Shown: positions 11,957 to 23,395, counted from the first letter of the stretch. The stretch: DNA of 64,000 bases from Antilocapra americana (GCA_007570785.1 ML660777.1:8568734-8632733), one strand, 5' to 3'. The notes: a model not told the origin generated them from the letters alone. Made by a program: numbers and translations.

Positions 11957-12324
11957 TTTTTTTTATTATTTTTTTAAATTTTTTATTTTGTTTTTTATTG
12001 TTTTTGCCATACAATATCATGATATCACCATGGGTTTACATATGCTTCCCCTCCAGAACCCCCCTCCCTCCTCCCTCCCCCCCGGGAAATCTTGTTGCAC
12101 CAGCCCCGAGCATCAATCCTGGGCTGGCAATTTATTAGACATATGATAATTAACTTGTTTCAATGCCCTTCTCCCATATCATCCCACCCTTACCCTCATC
12201 CACAAAGTCCACGAGTCTATTCTATACATCTGCGTTCCTTTTGCTGTCTCGCATGTTGGGTTCTCATTACCGTCTTTCTAAATTCCATATATATGTGTTA
12301 ATATACTGTATTGTTGTTTTTGCT
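11957..12324 (-). mobile_element. L1 3' UTR, 5'-truncated, with 14-bp TSD
   Basis: A T-rich start (reversed poly-A tail) is followed by reversed ruminant L1 3' UTR, including a C-rich tract at 12057-12082 and 'ttttgctgtctcgcatgttg'. A perfect duplication, tctggagaatttta, flanks it at 11943-11956 and 12325-12338. The short plus-strand frames here are chance. Confidence 0.92.
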
Positions 12325-12471
12325 TCTGGAGAATTTTAAAACAATTACATAAAGGTTATGCCATAAGTGCTGAGAAATACTTTTAGGTAATAAAGACAAT
12401 TGCACTCATCTCACATGCTAGCAAAATAATGCTCAAAATTCTCCAAGCCAGGCTTCAACAGTATGTGAACC

Positions 12472-12939
12472 ATGAACCTCCAGATGTTCCAGCTGCTTTT
12501 AGAAAAGACAGGAACAAGAGATCAAATTGTCAGCATCCACTGGATCATCAAAAAAGCAAGAGAGTTCCAGAAAAATATCTACTTCTGTTTTGTTGACTAT
12601 GCCAAAGCCTTTGACTGTGTAGATCACAACAAACTGTGGAAAATTCTTCAAAATATGGGAATACCAGGCCACCTTATATGCCTCTTGAGAAATCTGTATT
12701 CAGGTCAAGAAGCAAAAGTTAGAACCAGACATGGAAAAATGAACTGGTTCCAAATTGGGAAAGGAGTATGTCAAACCTGTATATTGTCACCCTGCTTATT
12801 TAACTTATATGCAGAGTATATCATGCAAAATGCTGGGCTAGATGAAGCACAAGCTGGAATCAAGATTGCCAGAAGAAATATCAATAATCTAAGATACGCA
12901 GATGACACTACCCTTATGGCATCCAGTCCCATCACTTAA
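12472..12939 (+). pseudogene. BovB reverse-transcriptase core fragment (YADD intact)
   Basis: A 155-codon open frame holds the palm of an RTE-type reverse transcriptase. Motif A is FVDYAKAFD at residues 40-48, with its catalytic Asp. Motif B lies near GKGVCQTCILSPCLFN, where the usual Gln-Gly is Gln-Thr. Motif C is YADD at residues 142-145 (12895-12906), with both catalytic Asp. The first ATG is internal to the original ORF: the N-terminal endonuclease is missing and the frame ends at the internal deletion. It cannot make a working protein, but it is the only copy here with an intact catalytic YADD in an open frame. Confidence 0.88.
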
Positions 12940-12960
12940 TGGCAAATAGATGGGAAAACA

Positions 12961-13431
12961 ATGGAAACAGTAAGAGACTTTATTTTGGCCTCTAAAATCA
13001 CTGCAGATGGTGACTGCAGCCAGGAAATTAAAAGACACTTGCTCCTTGGAAGAAACACTATGACCAACCTAGACAGCATATTAAAAAGCAGAGACATTAC
13101 TTTGCCAACAAAGGTCCATCTAGTCAAAGCTATGGTTTTCTCATTAGTCATGTATGGATATGAGAGTTGGACTATAAAGAAAGCCGAGTGCCGAAGAATT
13201 GACATTTTTGAGCTGTGGTTTTGGAAAAGACTCTTGAGAGTTCCTTGGACTGCAAGGAGATCAAACCAGTCCATCCTAAAGGAAATCAGTCTTGAATGTT
13301 CATTGGAAGGACTGATGCTGAAACTGAAACTCCAATACTTTGGCCACCTGATGCCAAGAACTGACTCATTTGAAGAGATCCTGATGCTGGGAAAGATTGA
13401 AAGCGTAGGAGAAGGGGACAGAAGAGGATGA
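12961..13431 (+). pseudogene. BovB ORF C-terminal fragment
   Basis: A 156-codon open frame continues the BovB ORF beyond the internal deletion. It begins METVRDFIL and includes the typical SWTIKKAE and RRLLRVPW-like blocks. It is separated from the reverse-transcriptase core by a TAA at 12937-12939 and the deletion. Its minus-strand shadow (12936-13580) is not a gene. Confidence 0.85.
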
Positions 13432-13822
13432 GATGGTTGGATGCCATCACCGTCTCCATGGACATGAGTTTGAGTAAGCTCCCAGAGTTGGTGATGGACA
13501 GGGAAGCCTGGTGTGCTCCAGTCTATGGGGTTGCAAAGAGCCGGACATGACTGAGTGACTGAACTATCTAATAATAACAACTATGATATTCTCTTTCACA
13601 TTTTTAAAAATTAGTGAGTGAAATTTCAACTGTCATCTCCAGACTTTCTTATTTACTTTTAGAATAATATTAAATGAAAGAACAACTCTCTTTCCCTTCT
13701 TTAAGTAGAATTTTATTTAAGTTAAAGGGAACATAAAGAACTCCTGTTAACAATTCTTGCTAAGTTTGATATAAGTTTTCAAAAGCTGAATGTAATACTT
13801 ACTCTCTTCATAGACGGATAAG

Positions 13823-13945
13823 TGAAATCACTCAGTCGTGTCTGACTCTTGGCGATCCCATGGACTGTAGCCTACCAGGCTCCTCTGTCTGTGGGATTTT
13901 CCAGGCAAGAATACTGGAGTAGGTTGCCATTTCCTTCTCCAGGAG
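13823..13945 (-). mobile_element. 5'-truncated Bov-tA SINE with 13-bp TSD
   Basis: Only the Bov-A body is present, in reverse. The flanks atagacggataag (13810-13822) and atagatggataag (13946-13958) differ at one base. Confidence 0.9.
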
Positions 13946-14779
13946 ATAGATGGATAAGGGAGATCTTATTCCTACTGATCAATTCTTAATCAAGAATAAA
14001 GTATCACTCAAATTGAAAATAAGAACATGTGCAGAATGTCCCATTCCACTACCTAGAAAATTAAGTATGACTCCTGTGTTTCACCCTAGCAAGCTTTGTT
14101 TCTGTGTAATTGTGAATAAGCAAAGTGATTGGAATAATAAAAAATTTTGAAATGATGAGTTCTTCTAATAAGTTTTAATTGCAAACATACATATACCTAG
14201 ATGAATGAATCAACAAATAAAAGCAACTTTAGCATCATTCCCATCTCTAATTTTTTTTCTCTTATTCAGCATCCTCCCACGCAGGAAAATAGTTACAGTC
14301 ATACAGTTAGTATGTTGAAAGTAACGCTGCAATTATTTCAAGGTGAAGAAACAGGTACCTGCAGAGTGTGACCTGGCCATTCAGCCAACTCATGTCAGTT
14401 ATTCATATCATTGAAAGTAGAAATCCAAAAGTTGAAGATAAACATAAAAAATAGTAGAGGGAAGAGCAAAACTTCTAGAAAGGTGTGAGAGGCAGAAATA
14501 TTGCAACAAACATCCTTGGGTCTAGATACATGGATTTAGAGAGCCTTTAAATTGAAAGTCACCTCTATTATGCATCTAGTTGCCTCACTACTGTCAAATC
14601 CCGTCAGATAACTATGAGCTTCAGTTTACACTGTTTCAGTGATGGAGAAATCTGCTGCTTCACAAGGGCAACTGAATTCATTTTTTAAGAGCTCGGGCTA
14701 TTTCAGACTTGTTCTTTAATCTACCTCACTACAAATTTTACTTCTGGGTCTGAGTTCTGCCCTCTAAAGTTAAATAGGT

Positions 14780-14990
14780 ATCCGCTCTACATTAAATCCT
14801 TTCCAGTATATTTAAAATAATCACTCTGTCTGCTGTCTTCACTTCTACAAGGCAAATGTCCTCAATTCATACAAATGTTCCTCAGAGGGCTTGGCCTTCA
14901 ACCCATTCCATCATCTTGATGGCCCTTTTGTCATTACCCTCTGGAAGGAAATAGTCCATCTGTGGTGAATTTAATAAAAAAAAAATTAAG
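14780..14990 (+). repeat. Possible ancient L3/CR1-like repeat, piece 1
   Basis: The blocks 'ctacaaggcaaatgtcctca', 'acaaatgttcctcagag' and 'atggcccttttgtcattac' keep the spacing of a widespread amniote repeat that I associate with CR1/L3. Highly diverged. Confidence 0.28.
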
Positions 14991-16439
14991 ACAGCAACAT
15001 GTCCACTGATTCGTCTATGTTTACTTAAACTGGCATTTTAGGATTATGAATGGATAAAGGATATCCATTGGCTAAGGAAGTATGGAAGATGTCCTCAAGG
15101 AAATGGCTTATATCACTAGGGGAACTTGACATAGTAGCTGAAAATAATTTCAAGTATCCAGGAACAAATATTACCCTCACCCCTGCCTGTTTCACCATCA
15201 AAGTGCATGAATTTTAAGAGTATGGAAGGTACTCTGATACTGGAAGCAAATCTGCAGAACCAGATACAGTGGTGCCATTCAAGAAGTTCAATACTACTAT
15301 AGACCCTCCCCACAAATATGTACACAAATCCAAAAGAAAAACTTTACTGTTATTTACTTCTATACCAATATTACTTTTTCCAACCAGCGTTCTCAAAAAG
15401 TCTAAACAGTCTCACCAGTGGAGAAGAAAAAGTCTGGAGCACACAGACTTTCTTTCCCTCACTACAAGGTGCGGCACCCAACAAGACAGCCAAGAGAGTG
15501 GAAGAATCAATGAGTTTCGCAAAATCCTAGTAATTCTCTATGGAATGTTGGAAAAGTCAGAAGGCAGGTTTTGTGGGTTTGTTTGTGTGTTTGACTTTGG
15601 AAGCCACAGATCCATGGACGGGGCAATAAGGACAGGTAGCTATGGCCAACCTGTAGACATTCCTTGGCCGAACATAAGACTCTAGATGGCAGCATGTTAC
15701 TGAGTAGGGATAAGAGATACTTACAGAAAGTGACTCAGGTTGAGTATCAAACTAGTTAGTGATGACTGTTGCGATCACAATTGTGTACAGAGAGGTTAAC
15801 ACTGCTTATCTAATGAGGAGGATGACCAGTGACCTTGGTCATAGCCAATATTCACAGGTGCACTCTGCCGGCCCTAAGGTTGAGCACATGAGAATCCCCA
15901 AAAGGGTATAGAATCCCATAAATCTGAGAGAGTAGGAAGATGTCAGAGTTAAGAGTTAACTAGAACATTTGAAAGATCTCGTTTGGGAAAAACATTCTTT
16001 TTTCCATGCTTGGGACTTAAACACCATCTGGCTCTCCTAGATGTGCACAGGTACAAATATACACATAAAACAACAAAATATCACCTCTGCATCACACAGC
16101 CCAAACTTCTGTGCCCTCACTGGGCTACTGAAGAGGTGTAGTAACTAAAACATGAAAAATGGTAAGAGACCAAATTTTCACCCAGGAATAAATGGAAAAT
16201 ACATCTCTCCCAAAGACTTTGGGAACATTGGTAAACAACGAAAGAAAATACTTGATCAGTATAGGAAATCAACTATACGATGATAAATGTATACTAACAG
16301 AAAAGATAATGCAAACCCTTTTTACAGTTTCCTGTTGCCTTCAATTCCTTTTTTAGGCCCTACGTGTCATGCTTTAAGTATTTTTTCAAAATCGTTTCAT
16401 ATTTAAGCTCATTTAGTTTTGGTCAACTAAAATCCTAGC

Positions 16440-16680
16440 ATAGATTTCATATAAATTGTTTTCTAGATCTGTCTCTTCTCTCCTATAATATGGAATTAAT
16501 ATTATAAATTGACCTGAATGCAGGTCTCAACTTTATCTTGTTAAATTTTGTCTTGTTAGTTTTGGTCCATTATTTGAGCCTATTGGAATTTTTCATCTTG
16601 ATTCTCTCATCAATTATATTATCTCTCATTCTCATCATTGTATGAATTAGTTGATAAGTAATATCTTTTATCCTTGAGGT
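16440..16680 (+). repeat. Possible ancient L3/CR1-like repeat, piece 2
   Basis: The blocks 'cttgttaaattttgtcttgt', 'ggtccattatttgagcctat' and 'cttgattctctcatcaat' follow the order expected for sequence a few hundred bases downstream of piece 1 in the same repeat. The orientation agrees with piece 1. Confidence 0.35.
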
Positions 16681-17084
16681 CCAAATGCGCCAATAACAAA
16701 TAGAAAATGTTACTTAAGAAGTGACTTTATTCAGTCTATAGACTTTTAAGTACAACCCATTTGCCCATTTTGAGTTTAATGAATATACAGGTTATGAACT
16801 GAGGCTTTGTCTAAAGACCAATATACATAGCTTTGGGGACAAAGCATCATTAACCATGATTTATAGAATGATCATCAGTCACACTACTCTCTTTATTTAC
16901 TTGTGTCTTTATTAATGCACTTAACTTTTTGTAATTTTTTACTCATGTACTTCCATTCTTCTATAACACACTCTCTGAAATGTTTAATAGTGCAATTCAT
17001 TGAAAGGAAGAAAGAAAAGAACCAAATTTATGATTCCTCCATTAGATCCAGGAACCTTGTCTAACATATTGTACCTGACATCGT

Positions 17085-17230
17085 TCCTCCCCACAAGCCT
17101 ATGAATGATGTTTTGCTCTAATACATTTTTATAGATGAGGAAGCTGAGATTTTAAAAAATGATGTGCATTGACTAAAAGCAGAGTTGGTAAGTACTGAAT
17201 CTATGGCATAAGGCCAGGTTGATCTACTTT
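17085..17230 (-). repeat. MIR SINE remnant
   Basis: Reversed MIR core: 'atagatgaggaagctgaga', then 'gcattgactaaaagcagagt' and 'ggtaagtactgaatcta'. Ends are approximate. Confidence 0.5.
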
Positions 17231-17604
17231 CAATGCTTGCCTGGCTTGCTTTCCATGGAGGGTCTACTCACCCCACTTGCAAGTACCCTTTGATGATTTG
17301 TTTTAAGACACTTTGCAAAGAACACTCAGAATACAAACATGAAAAATACAGCAAAAGCAATAATGGTAAGAATCAGACAGGTATGAGAATGGCCAGAGTA
17401 CATGATGAATGTGATTGGCAGCAGGAAAGACACAAACACTGGGCTTGGAAAAAGAAGAGAAGAAAAGCTACCATTTACTGTGAAAGCTGGGTTTGTCTCA
17501 TGCCACTCTGTTCATCTGGACTTGCATCTTTGGTGGTGTGGATCATTCTAGCTTCTCCTTACCTGCTTTACCCTAGTGCAGACAACTATCCAGTACAGGA
17601 AAAT

Positions 17605-17805
17605 GGAATATGCTTTGGAATCAAGCAAACTGAACTTGAAATTTGTTCCAGTCTCTTTCCAGTGACTTAGGGCTTGTTGATTTATCTTCTAAGCCTCAGT
17701 TGTTTCTCCTTTGGGAAAATTGTCATATTACCATATAAACATAAGATTGTCATAATAAATGATGCATGTCGCGTTAGCCCATAGTAGGTGTTCAGAAAAG
17801 GATTT
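17605..17805 (+). repeat. MIR SINE remnant
   Basis: The MIR order is readable: 'tttggaatcaagcaaactga', 'agtgacttagggcttgttga', 'cctcagttgtttctcc', and the 3' 'catagtaggtgttcag'. The 145-codon frame at 17233-17670 ends inside it, which argues against that frame being a gene. Confidence 0.65.
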
Positions 17806-17814
17806 TTTCATTCT

Positions 17815-18690
17815 CTCATTATCTCTCAAACTAATTTTCCTGGGGCACTGTTCTATGCGTTGGGTACAATTTTGTGTTTGAGTATTATGTTTCATTTCTC
17901 TCCTTAGAACAATTTATTGTTTGCTTTGCCTTTCTTGTCATATACACTTTCCTATGCGGGACTGATCAAATCCTCCCTAATCCAGTCTCTCCTACCTATG
18001 GACTCTCACATCCCCAACTCTGTATTAATCAGAACAAGACTCCCACTGACTTATGACTACACCTCACCTTTATCCAAGTTTTAGAACTTTTGACCTTTTT
18101 TCTTCCATTTTCCCTCTGCTTATGCATCACACAAATCGTGTTCACCTGACTCAGCTCTGGTTCCTCCATCGTTACAGTTAACTACTCCCACCTTGACTGA
18201 TTTATTCTTCTTCCTGTGAGTGTGTACAATGATTAGGGTTCATAGAAAAGAATTTAGCACTTAATTATCATCTCTTCTCCCAGACTCCAGCTTTTTACTC
18301 CCAATTTTATCCTGTCCCAGTGTTCAAGCCAAATTGGAAGTGAGACATACAGGCCTGGAGGTATCATGCAGACTCAGACTGTGCTTCATGAAATTGGTCC
18401 AGCACAAGACCCCTCAAGCCCAGACCCCTAGACCAGCACAACTTCTTAGGTTTCTACACTGTACCCTGAGTCTGTTCAATGACATCCCCCTAGCTTCACC
18501 TTGGATATCAGTGTATTTCCTCACTCTCTAATGTTGGCTCAATGCACAAAGAGAACGCCTGCCTTGCTCCTCAGATAATCCCAGCATTCAAAGCCTGCTT
18601 AGACCCCATGTGCCTCATGCATACACTTCACCCTTATTGCTTTCTTTGCTGCTTTTGCTACTACACATCCCTCAAATAACTATAAATATA
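17815..18690. other. No gene recognised
   Basis: Unassigned sequence. Frames of 60-65 codons at 17874-18056 and 18334-18531 have no recognisable motif. Confidence 0.45.
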
Positions 18691-18694
18691 ATAA

Positions 18695-18880
18695 TAATAA
18701 AAAATCTCTGATGAGTGCTCATCTTGCTTTAGACACCCCTCTAAAAATATGCATATCTTATACCCCTTAATCTTTACATCAGTCCAAGGCTTATTAAAAT
18801 GAAAACTGAAGACATAAAAGATAACATTTCCCAGATCACATGGCTAGTAAGAGAGTGATAGGCTACTGTCTCCACAGCCT
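18695..18880 (-). repeat. MIR SINE remnant
   Basis: Reversed MIR: an ATAATAATAA-like tract, 'taatctttacatcag', 'atgaaaactgaagac', then 'cccagatcacatggctagta'. Confidence 0.55.
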
Positions 18881-18884
18881 GCCA

Positions 18885-19450
18885 TCCCAGCATTAATCCA
18901 GAATTGAGAGCTGTGCCATCTACCAAAAGAATCCCTCAAAGGTGATCCATGTTGTAAGGGTGAAGTCAAGTTATGACTATAGCCTAACTTACCCACTACA
19001 TTGTGCTTCATCTTATACAACTAGAAAATCTTTGAACTCAAACTTGGGCTTCATGCCCCAGCTTTACCATTCAAGTAGATGGCCCCTACTACAAGGTTAG
19101 CCCTCAGTGTCTGGCAAGCCCAGTTGGACAGGGCTTGTGGCAGAATCCAACTGCCTTCTGGCTCATTCCATAAAAAGGGCAAAATCTTAATTTAAATGTA
19201 AGTTTCCTGATACAGATGGTGTGCAATCTAATTGACATGCCTTCCTATCTCTGCAAGAAATACCACAGAATATAATGATGTGGGAGCCCTTGGGAGAAAT
19301 ATCTAGGCTTTATTTGACTTTAGGAGATGTTTGGAAGAAAAATGTTTCTGAAATAAAGAACAGAGGAAACAAGAAAAAAGACAGTGGAATTTGTGATAAG
19401 GAGATTCAATATATGACATCTCCAAGAAGGGATTTAATTCGGGATGTTAC
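18885..19450. other. No gene recognised
   Basis: Unassigned sequence between two MIRs. The 70-codon frame at 19275-19487 runs into the next MIR and shows no motif. Confidence 0.45.
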
Positions 19451-19454
19451 TGTT

Positions 19455-19605
19455 ACCTTTATTGACTGCATAATTCTGGGCAACTGAACCTCAGTGTTCT
19501 CAGCTATAAATTGGGAATGATAATTTAAACCTACTGCAATGTTTTATGGGAAGGGTAAAGAGACAAAGCATAGGAAAACACTTGTTACCTTTCAATTGCT
19601 ATGTA
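19455..19605 (+). repeat. MIR SINE remnant
   Basis: Plus-strand MIR blocks 'gggcaactgaacctcagtgt', 'ctataaattgggaatgataa' and 'ggaaaacacttgttacc'. Confidence 0.5.
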
Positions 19606-19609
19606 AATT

Positions 19610-19820
19610 GTTGTTGTTGAGTCAGTAAGTCACGTCACTCTTCTTTTATGACCCCATGGACTGTAGCCTGCCAGGCTCCTCTGTCCATGGAATTTCCCAG
19701 GCAAGAATACTGGAATGGGTTGACATTCCCTTCTCCAGGGGTCCTCCTGACCCAGGGACTGAACCCACATCTCTTGCAATGGCAGGCAGATTATTTACCA
19801 CTGAGCCACTAGGGAAGCCC
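19610..19820 (-). mobile_element. Full-length Bov-tA SINE
   Basis: Complete reversed element ending in 'gagccactagggaagccc'. No convincing TSD; the flanks share only short AT-rich words. Confidence 0.9.
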
Positions 19821-19884
19821 TTTGTATAAATATGTGTATTGAATCTGCTCATTTTTTTTTGCACTTCAGACAATCCTATTGAAA

Positions 19885-20095
19885 ATGTGTGTGTTAGTCA
19901 TTCAGTCATGTCTGACTCTTTGTGACCCCCATGGCCTGTAGCCCACCAGGCTTCTCTGCCCGTGAAATTCTCCAGGCAAGAATAGTGGAGTGGGTAGCCA
20001 TTCCCCTCTCCATGGGATCTTCCTGATCCAGGGATTGAACATGGGTCTCCTACACTGCAGGCAGATTCTTTATCATCTGAGTCACCAGAGAAGCC
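19885..20095 (-). mobile_element. Full-length Bov-tA SINE
   Basis: Second reversed element 65 bp from the previous one and in the same orientation. Its head reads 'gtcaccagagaagcc'. The pair is two separate insertions, as each has both ends. Confidence 0.9.
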
Positions 20096-20099
20096 AATA

Positions 20100-20675
20100 T
20101 CACCTCATATTCCACAAACTTAAATAATTGTAGACATACAGCCTGCACCTACATACACAAAGTTAAGTGCCCTAGTACATAAAGGTTGTTTGGGGTTTTT
20201 TTTAAGTACTTTAAAGTTTTTGTAGAGGAGAAATATTGGTGAATCAGTCTCATTATTTTGCATGGATTGAGTCAACCATGGTTTTACTTCTCCCAACTTG
20301 GACCTCAGCCTCCGGTTCTCAGAAGGTCTTAAACAGTGTCCTCCCAGAGAGGGCAGTCACCTGAGAAAAGTGCCCTTGGTTACATTTCTATCCGCAGGCT
20401 AATCCTGAGAAAAGCCTGCCATCAATATCCTTCATTTTACCACAAAATAATTCAGTGTTGTAGACAACACTTTTCAAAAATTCAAGCAAAACCATTTGCA
20501 TTCTTTTATATTAAACCATTCACATTAACTTCCTTTCTTCTCTCTTGGTGACAGACTGATCCTAAAGACCTTAAACAGTTCTACTCTGATTACTAGAATA
20601 ACTTACTCTTTTCTATCTGATACAAGGCTAGGATCCCATTGAGTCTGGGAATAATTCTGAGATAGGCTATATAAG

Positions 20676-20713
<38 letters not shown>

Positions 20714-22340
20714 AAATTGTCATCATTTGCTTCAAAACTGCATTTTAAAATGTTTTAAATTCTAGAAAGTTAGGGTACTGTCAGCAAAACCTAAATTTGG
20801 TATGGCATCTGAGAATCACAAGATTAGAGTCCTCTGTTGAAAAGAAACTGAAAATATGAGATTGTTCAGAGATGCATGTGCTGTGAATGTGGTAAGAGGC
20901 TGCAGATACAGGGCTTGGCCTTGGTGATGAAGCAGCAGAAACGTGAAATGCCAAAACAGCTCTTTGCTTTCACAGAACGAGCTAGAATTATAGGAGATCA
21001 TAGGCAAGGAATTGTAATCTTGTTTGGTGTTTGAGAGTATTAAGTAAAATGAACAGCCCTGGTTTTATGTTTGGAACTATTCTACAGATAAAAGAAAATG
21101 GCTGAATTAAAAGCAACAATAACAAATTTTTTGAGTCATAGCACTTTTGAGATTGTTACTTAAGAAAGATTGCTTTAATAGTTTCTTAGAAAAACAGATA
21201 TTAATGGTTTGGGGGCTGTTTTTCTTCTCCATCCTTGGCAAAGAAATGGATCTAATTTCACAGAATTTCAGATCTGCTATCTTTTTGGCTAAGCTGAAAA
21301 GGATTGACACTTTTTTGGGGGTAAGGGGTACAGATAACTTAGTACATGGTTAAAGAGTGCTGCCAAAAAAAGATGTGAAACCATACAAAATCCTGATGGA
21401 AAGTAGTTATAATTATCATGTTTATGCTTATGAACTAATTTCTAGTCACCATTTCCTAGCTTTAAAACTTGTTTACCTCCGGCTCACTGCAGTAAGAAGT
21501 AACTGCCCCTAAAGTATTCAGGAAAGGCTGTTGAACGTTACACGATACAGTGGAGAGATCTGAGGTCATTAGGTCTTTTAAAAAGGGAGTCTGCTCCACA
21601 TATAATAATTGAGAAGCAATTTCATTAACAAGGACCATTTTGAGGCATCTTTCATCCTCATTTGTCTACATAGAGATAAATATTAATCAGAATCCACTTA
21701 TTTAGATTTTCCTATCAAGGTAGGCAGAGACATTATCTGTAAGGAAGTTTTGCAGAGATACCAAGGAATGATTTTTTTTTTTTTTAACAGCAAGCAAATG
21801 CAGGCTCTGTTGACAAAGCCAGTTCATTAGAATGAACTAGCCCATTCTTATTAATAACTTCCCTGGCACTCAGAGCAGACCACAGTAGTCCACGAAAAGA
21901 CTGAGGAGATAGAATCTTACATTACCTAAAACTGACTAATAAGTTATGAAAATGTCACCATCCTATCATAATATCCTAAAATCTGTAGGACACCATGAAG
22001 GGTTCTACAATTCAGTCTTTATAACAGCAATAACATATTTTGGATTCAACATTGTTTCCAATCCACACAAGAAACACGTAAATTTCCATCCTTACCTAAC
22101 ATGAGAAAATGAATTAGAACAAAAGTATTCAACAATTGTGTGTGTGCGTGTGTGTGTACTTTCAAGTTTTTGTCTATAATAAAGCTGAAGTGGGAACCTA
22201 TTTCCCATTATAGAAATGAACCAGAATGTAATTTGAAGGAAAGTCATTTAGTTCTAAGAATAAAAATGAAAGAATTGCCATGCTGAGACAGTACGTTTTC
22301 CTCCTCAGGATTTTTTCTTCAAAAAAATACACAATTTGTG
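20100..22340. other. No gene recognised; contains a microsatellite
   Basis: About 2.2 kb of unassigned DNA with an (AC)n tract at 20679-20710, a T-run near 21771-21785 and a short GT tract at 22138-22158. No frame above 71 codons and none with a motif. Confidence 0.45.
20679..20710. repeat. (AC)16 microsatellite
   Basis: Thirty-two bases of uninterrupted AC dinucleotides, long enough to be polymorphic in a population. Confidence 0.95.
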
Positions 22341-22342
22341 AC

Positions 22343-22482
22343 ACGTCTTCTGATGCAGGGGACATGGGTTCAATCCCTGGTCGGGGAACTAAGAACCCAC
22401 ATGCTGTGGGTCAACTAAGACCACACATCACAACTAGAGAAAACCTATATGCTGCATTTAAGACCCAGTGCAGCCAAAATTT
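22343..22482 (+). mobile_element. CHR-type tRNA-derived SINE, 5'-truncated
   Basis: It contains 'gacatgggttcaatccctgg' (B-box-like) followed by 'tcggggaactaagaaccca' and a 3' 'gacccagtgcagcc' region. These are marks of the SINE family shared by whales, hippos and ruminants. It ends in an AT-rich tail. The first part of the tRNA head is missing. Confidence 0.85.
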
Positions 22483-22690
22483 AAATATATATATATACAA
22501 TTTAGAAAATAGAAAAGCAGAAAAAGGTTTTGGGTGTCTTGAAACAAAACTTATTAAGCATGAAATACAGAAGTCCTTATTTTGTATATTTTATCATTTC
22601 TTATTTATTGAGGTATAGTTAATTTACAAAGTTGTATTAAAGTATAGAGCAAAGTGATTCAGTTACACATATATATATTATGTATATATG

Positions 22691-22862
22691 TTTTCACTCT
22701 TCAGTCACTGTCATGTCCAACTCTTTGCAACCCCATGGACAACAGCAGGCCAACTTTCGCTGTCCTTCACTATCTCCCAGAGATTAATCAAATGCACACC
22801 CATTGAGTGGGTAATGCTATCCAGCCACCTCATCCTCTGTCTCCCTCTTCTCCTCCTTCTCC
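22691..22862 (-). mobile_element. BovB 3' end fragment (about 170 bp)
   Basis: Reversed BovB terminus ('tcatgtccaactctttgcaa') running to 'ctcttctcctccttctcctc', where it abuts a SINE in the opposite orientation. Confidence 0.85.
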
Positions 22863-22863
22863 T

Positions 22864-23057
22864 CCTGGTGGCTTAGATGGTAAGGAATCTGCCTGCAAGG
22901 CAGGAGACCTTGGTTTGATCCCTGCATCAGGAAGATCTTTGGAGAATGGAATGATTACTCACTCCAGTATTCTTGCCTGGAGAATATCATGGACAGAGGA
23001 GCCTGGCGGGCTACAGTCCATGGGGTCACAAAGAGTCGAACTTGACTGAGTGACTAA
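22864..23057 (+). mobile_element. Bov-tA SINE
   Basis: It starts at 'tggtggcttagatgg', so a few head bases are missing, and ends in 'cttgactgagtgac'. It sits head-to-head with the BovB fragment to its left, inside the L1 3' end. Confidence 0.9.
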
Positions 23058-23169
23058 AATATGTATTTTTTTCCCAGACTCTTATCTAGAAAACAGTATT
23101 ATGAGATATTGAGTATAGTTCCCTGTACTATACAGTAGGTCTTTGTTGCTTACCTATTATATATAGTGT

Positions 23170-23395
23170 ACTGATTATTGGCTTTGAAAAGATATCACCT
23201 GGACACAAATCCTAGCTCATTTATTGTGTGATAAAGGACATATTACCTAACCTCTCTGTGCTCAATTTCTTCATTTAGAAAAGAAAGTAACAAGAGGAAT
23301 TAGCTAAAAGATTGGGAGTGAGAATTAAGTGAAATGTTGTATGTAAAACTTATTTGAATGCTTCCCAATATATAGTTAATACTTCATTAATTAAC
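23170..23395 (+). repeat. MIR SINE remnant
   Basis: Clear MIR order: 'tggacacaaatcctagctca', 'tacctaacctctctgtgctc', 'atttcttcatttagaaaaga', then the 3' AATTAAGTGA-type block. Confidence 0.65.

Larger units (their letters stand above)
12388..13575 (+). mobile_element. BovB LINE, 5'-truncated, containing the reverse-transcriptase core
   Basis: Similarity starts at 'gacaattgcactcatctcac' and runs through reverse transcriptase, C-terminal region and 3' UTR to 'gactgagtgactgaac'. Compared with the copy at 62466-63690 it lacks about 130 bp after the YADD motif. The join lies at 12916-12921, where the hexamer atggca is shared by both sides. No clear TSD was found. Confidence 0.93.
13960..17080. 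other. Largely unassigned 3.1 kb; no supported gene
   Basis: Two diverged segments may be L3/CR1-type and are listed separately. The rest is unassigned. The longest frame (138 codons, 15269-15685) has no recognised domain, has overlapping frames on both strands and no supporting signals. I do not call it a gene. Confidence 0.45.
22599..23175 (-). mobile_element. L1 3' end (artiodactyl type), interrupted
   Basis: Left part 22599-22690 ('ttattgaggtatagttaat', 'agagcaaagtgattcagtta') and right part 23061-23175 ('tatagttccctgtactatac', 'agtaggtctttgttgcttac') join into one reversed L1 3' UTR. The insertion complex at 22691-23060 separates them. The short word tatgtat lies on both sides. Confidence 0.8.

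Noticed and set aside
12936..13580. 214-codon minus-strand frame
   Set aside because: It is the antisense of the BovB 3' region. The same shadow appears at 3133-3648 and 37479-37907.
15269..15685. 138-codon plus-strand frame as a gene
   Set aside because: No recognised domain, overlapping frames on both strands, no exon or promoter signals, and position in unassigned AT-rich DNA.
17233..17670. 145-codon plus-strand frame as a gene
   Set aside because: Its last part is a MIR remnant, and the rest has no familiar motif.
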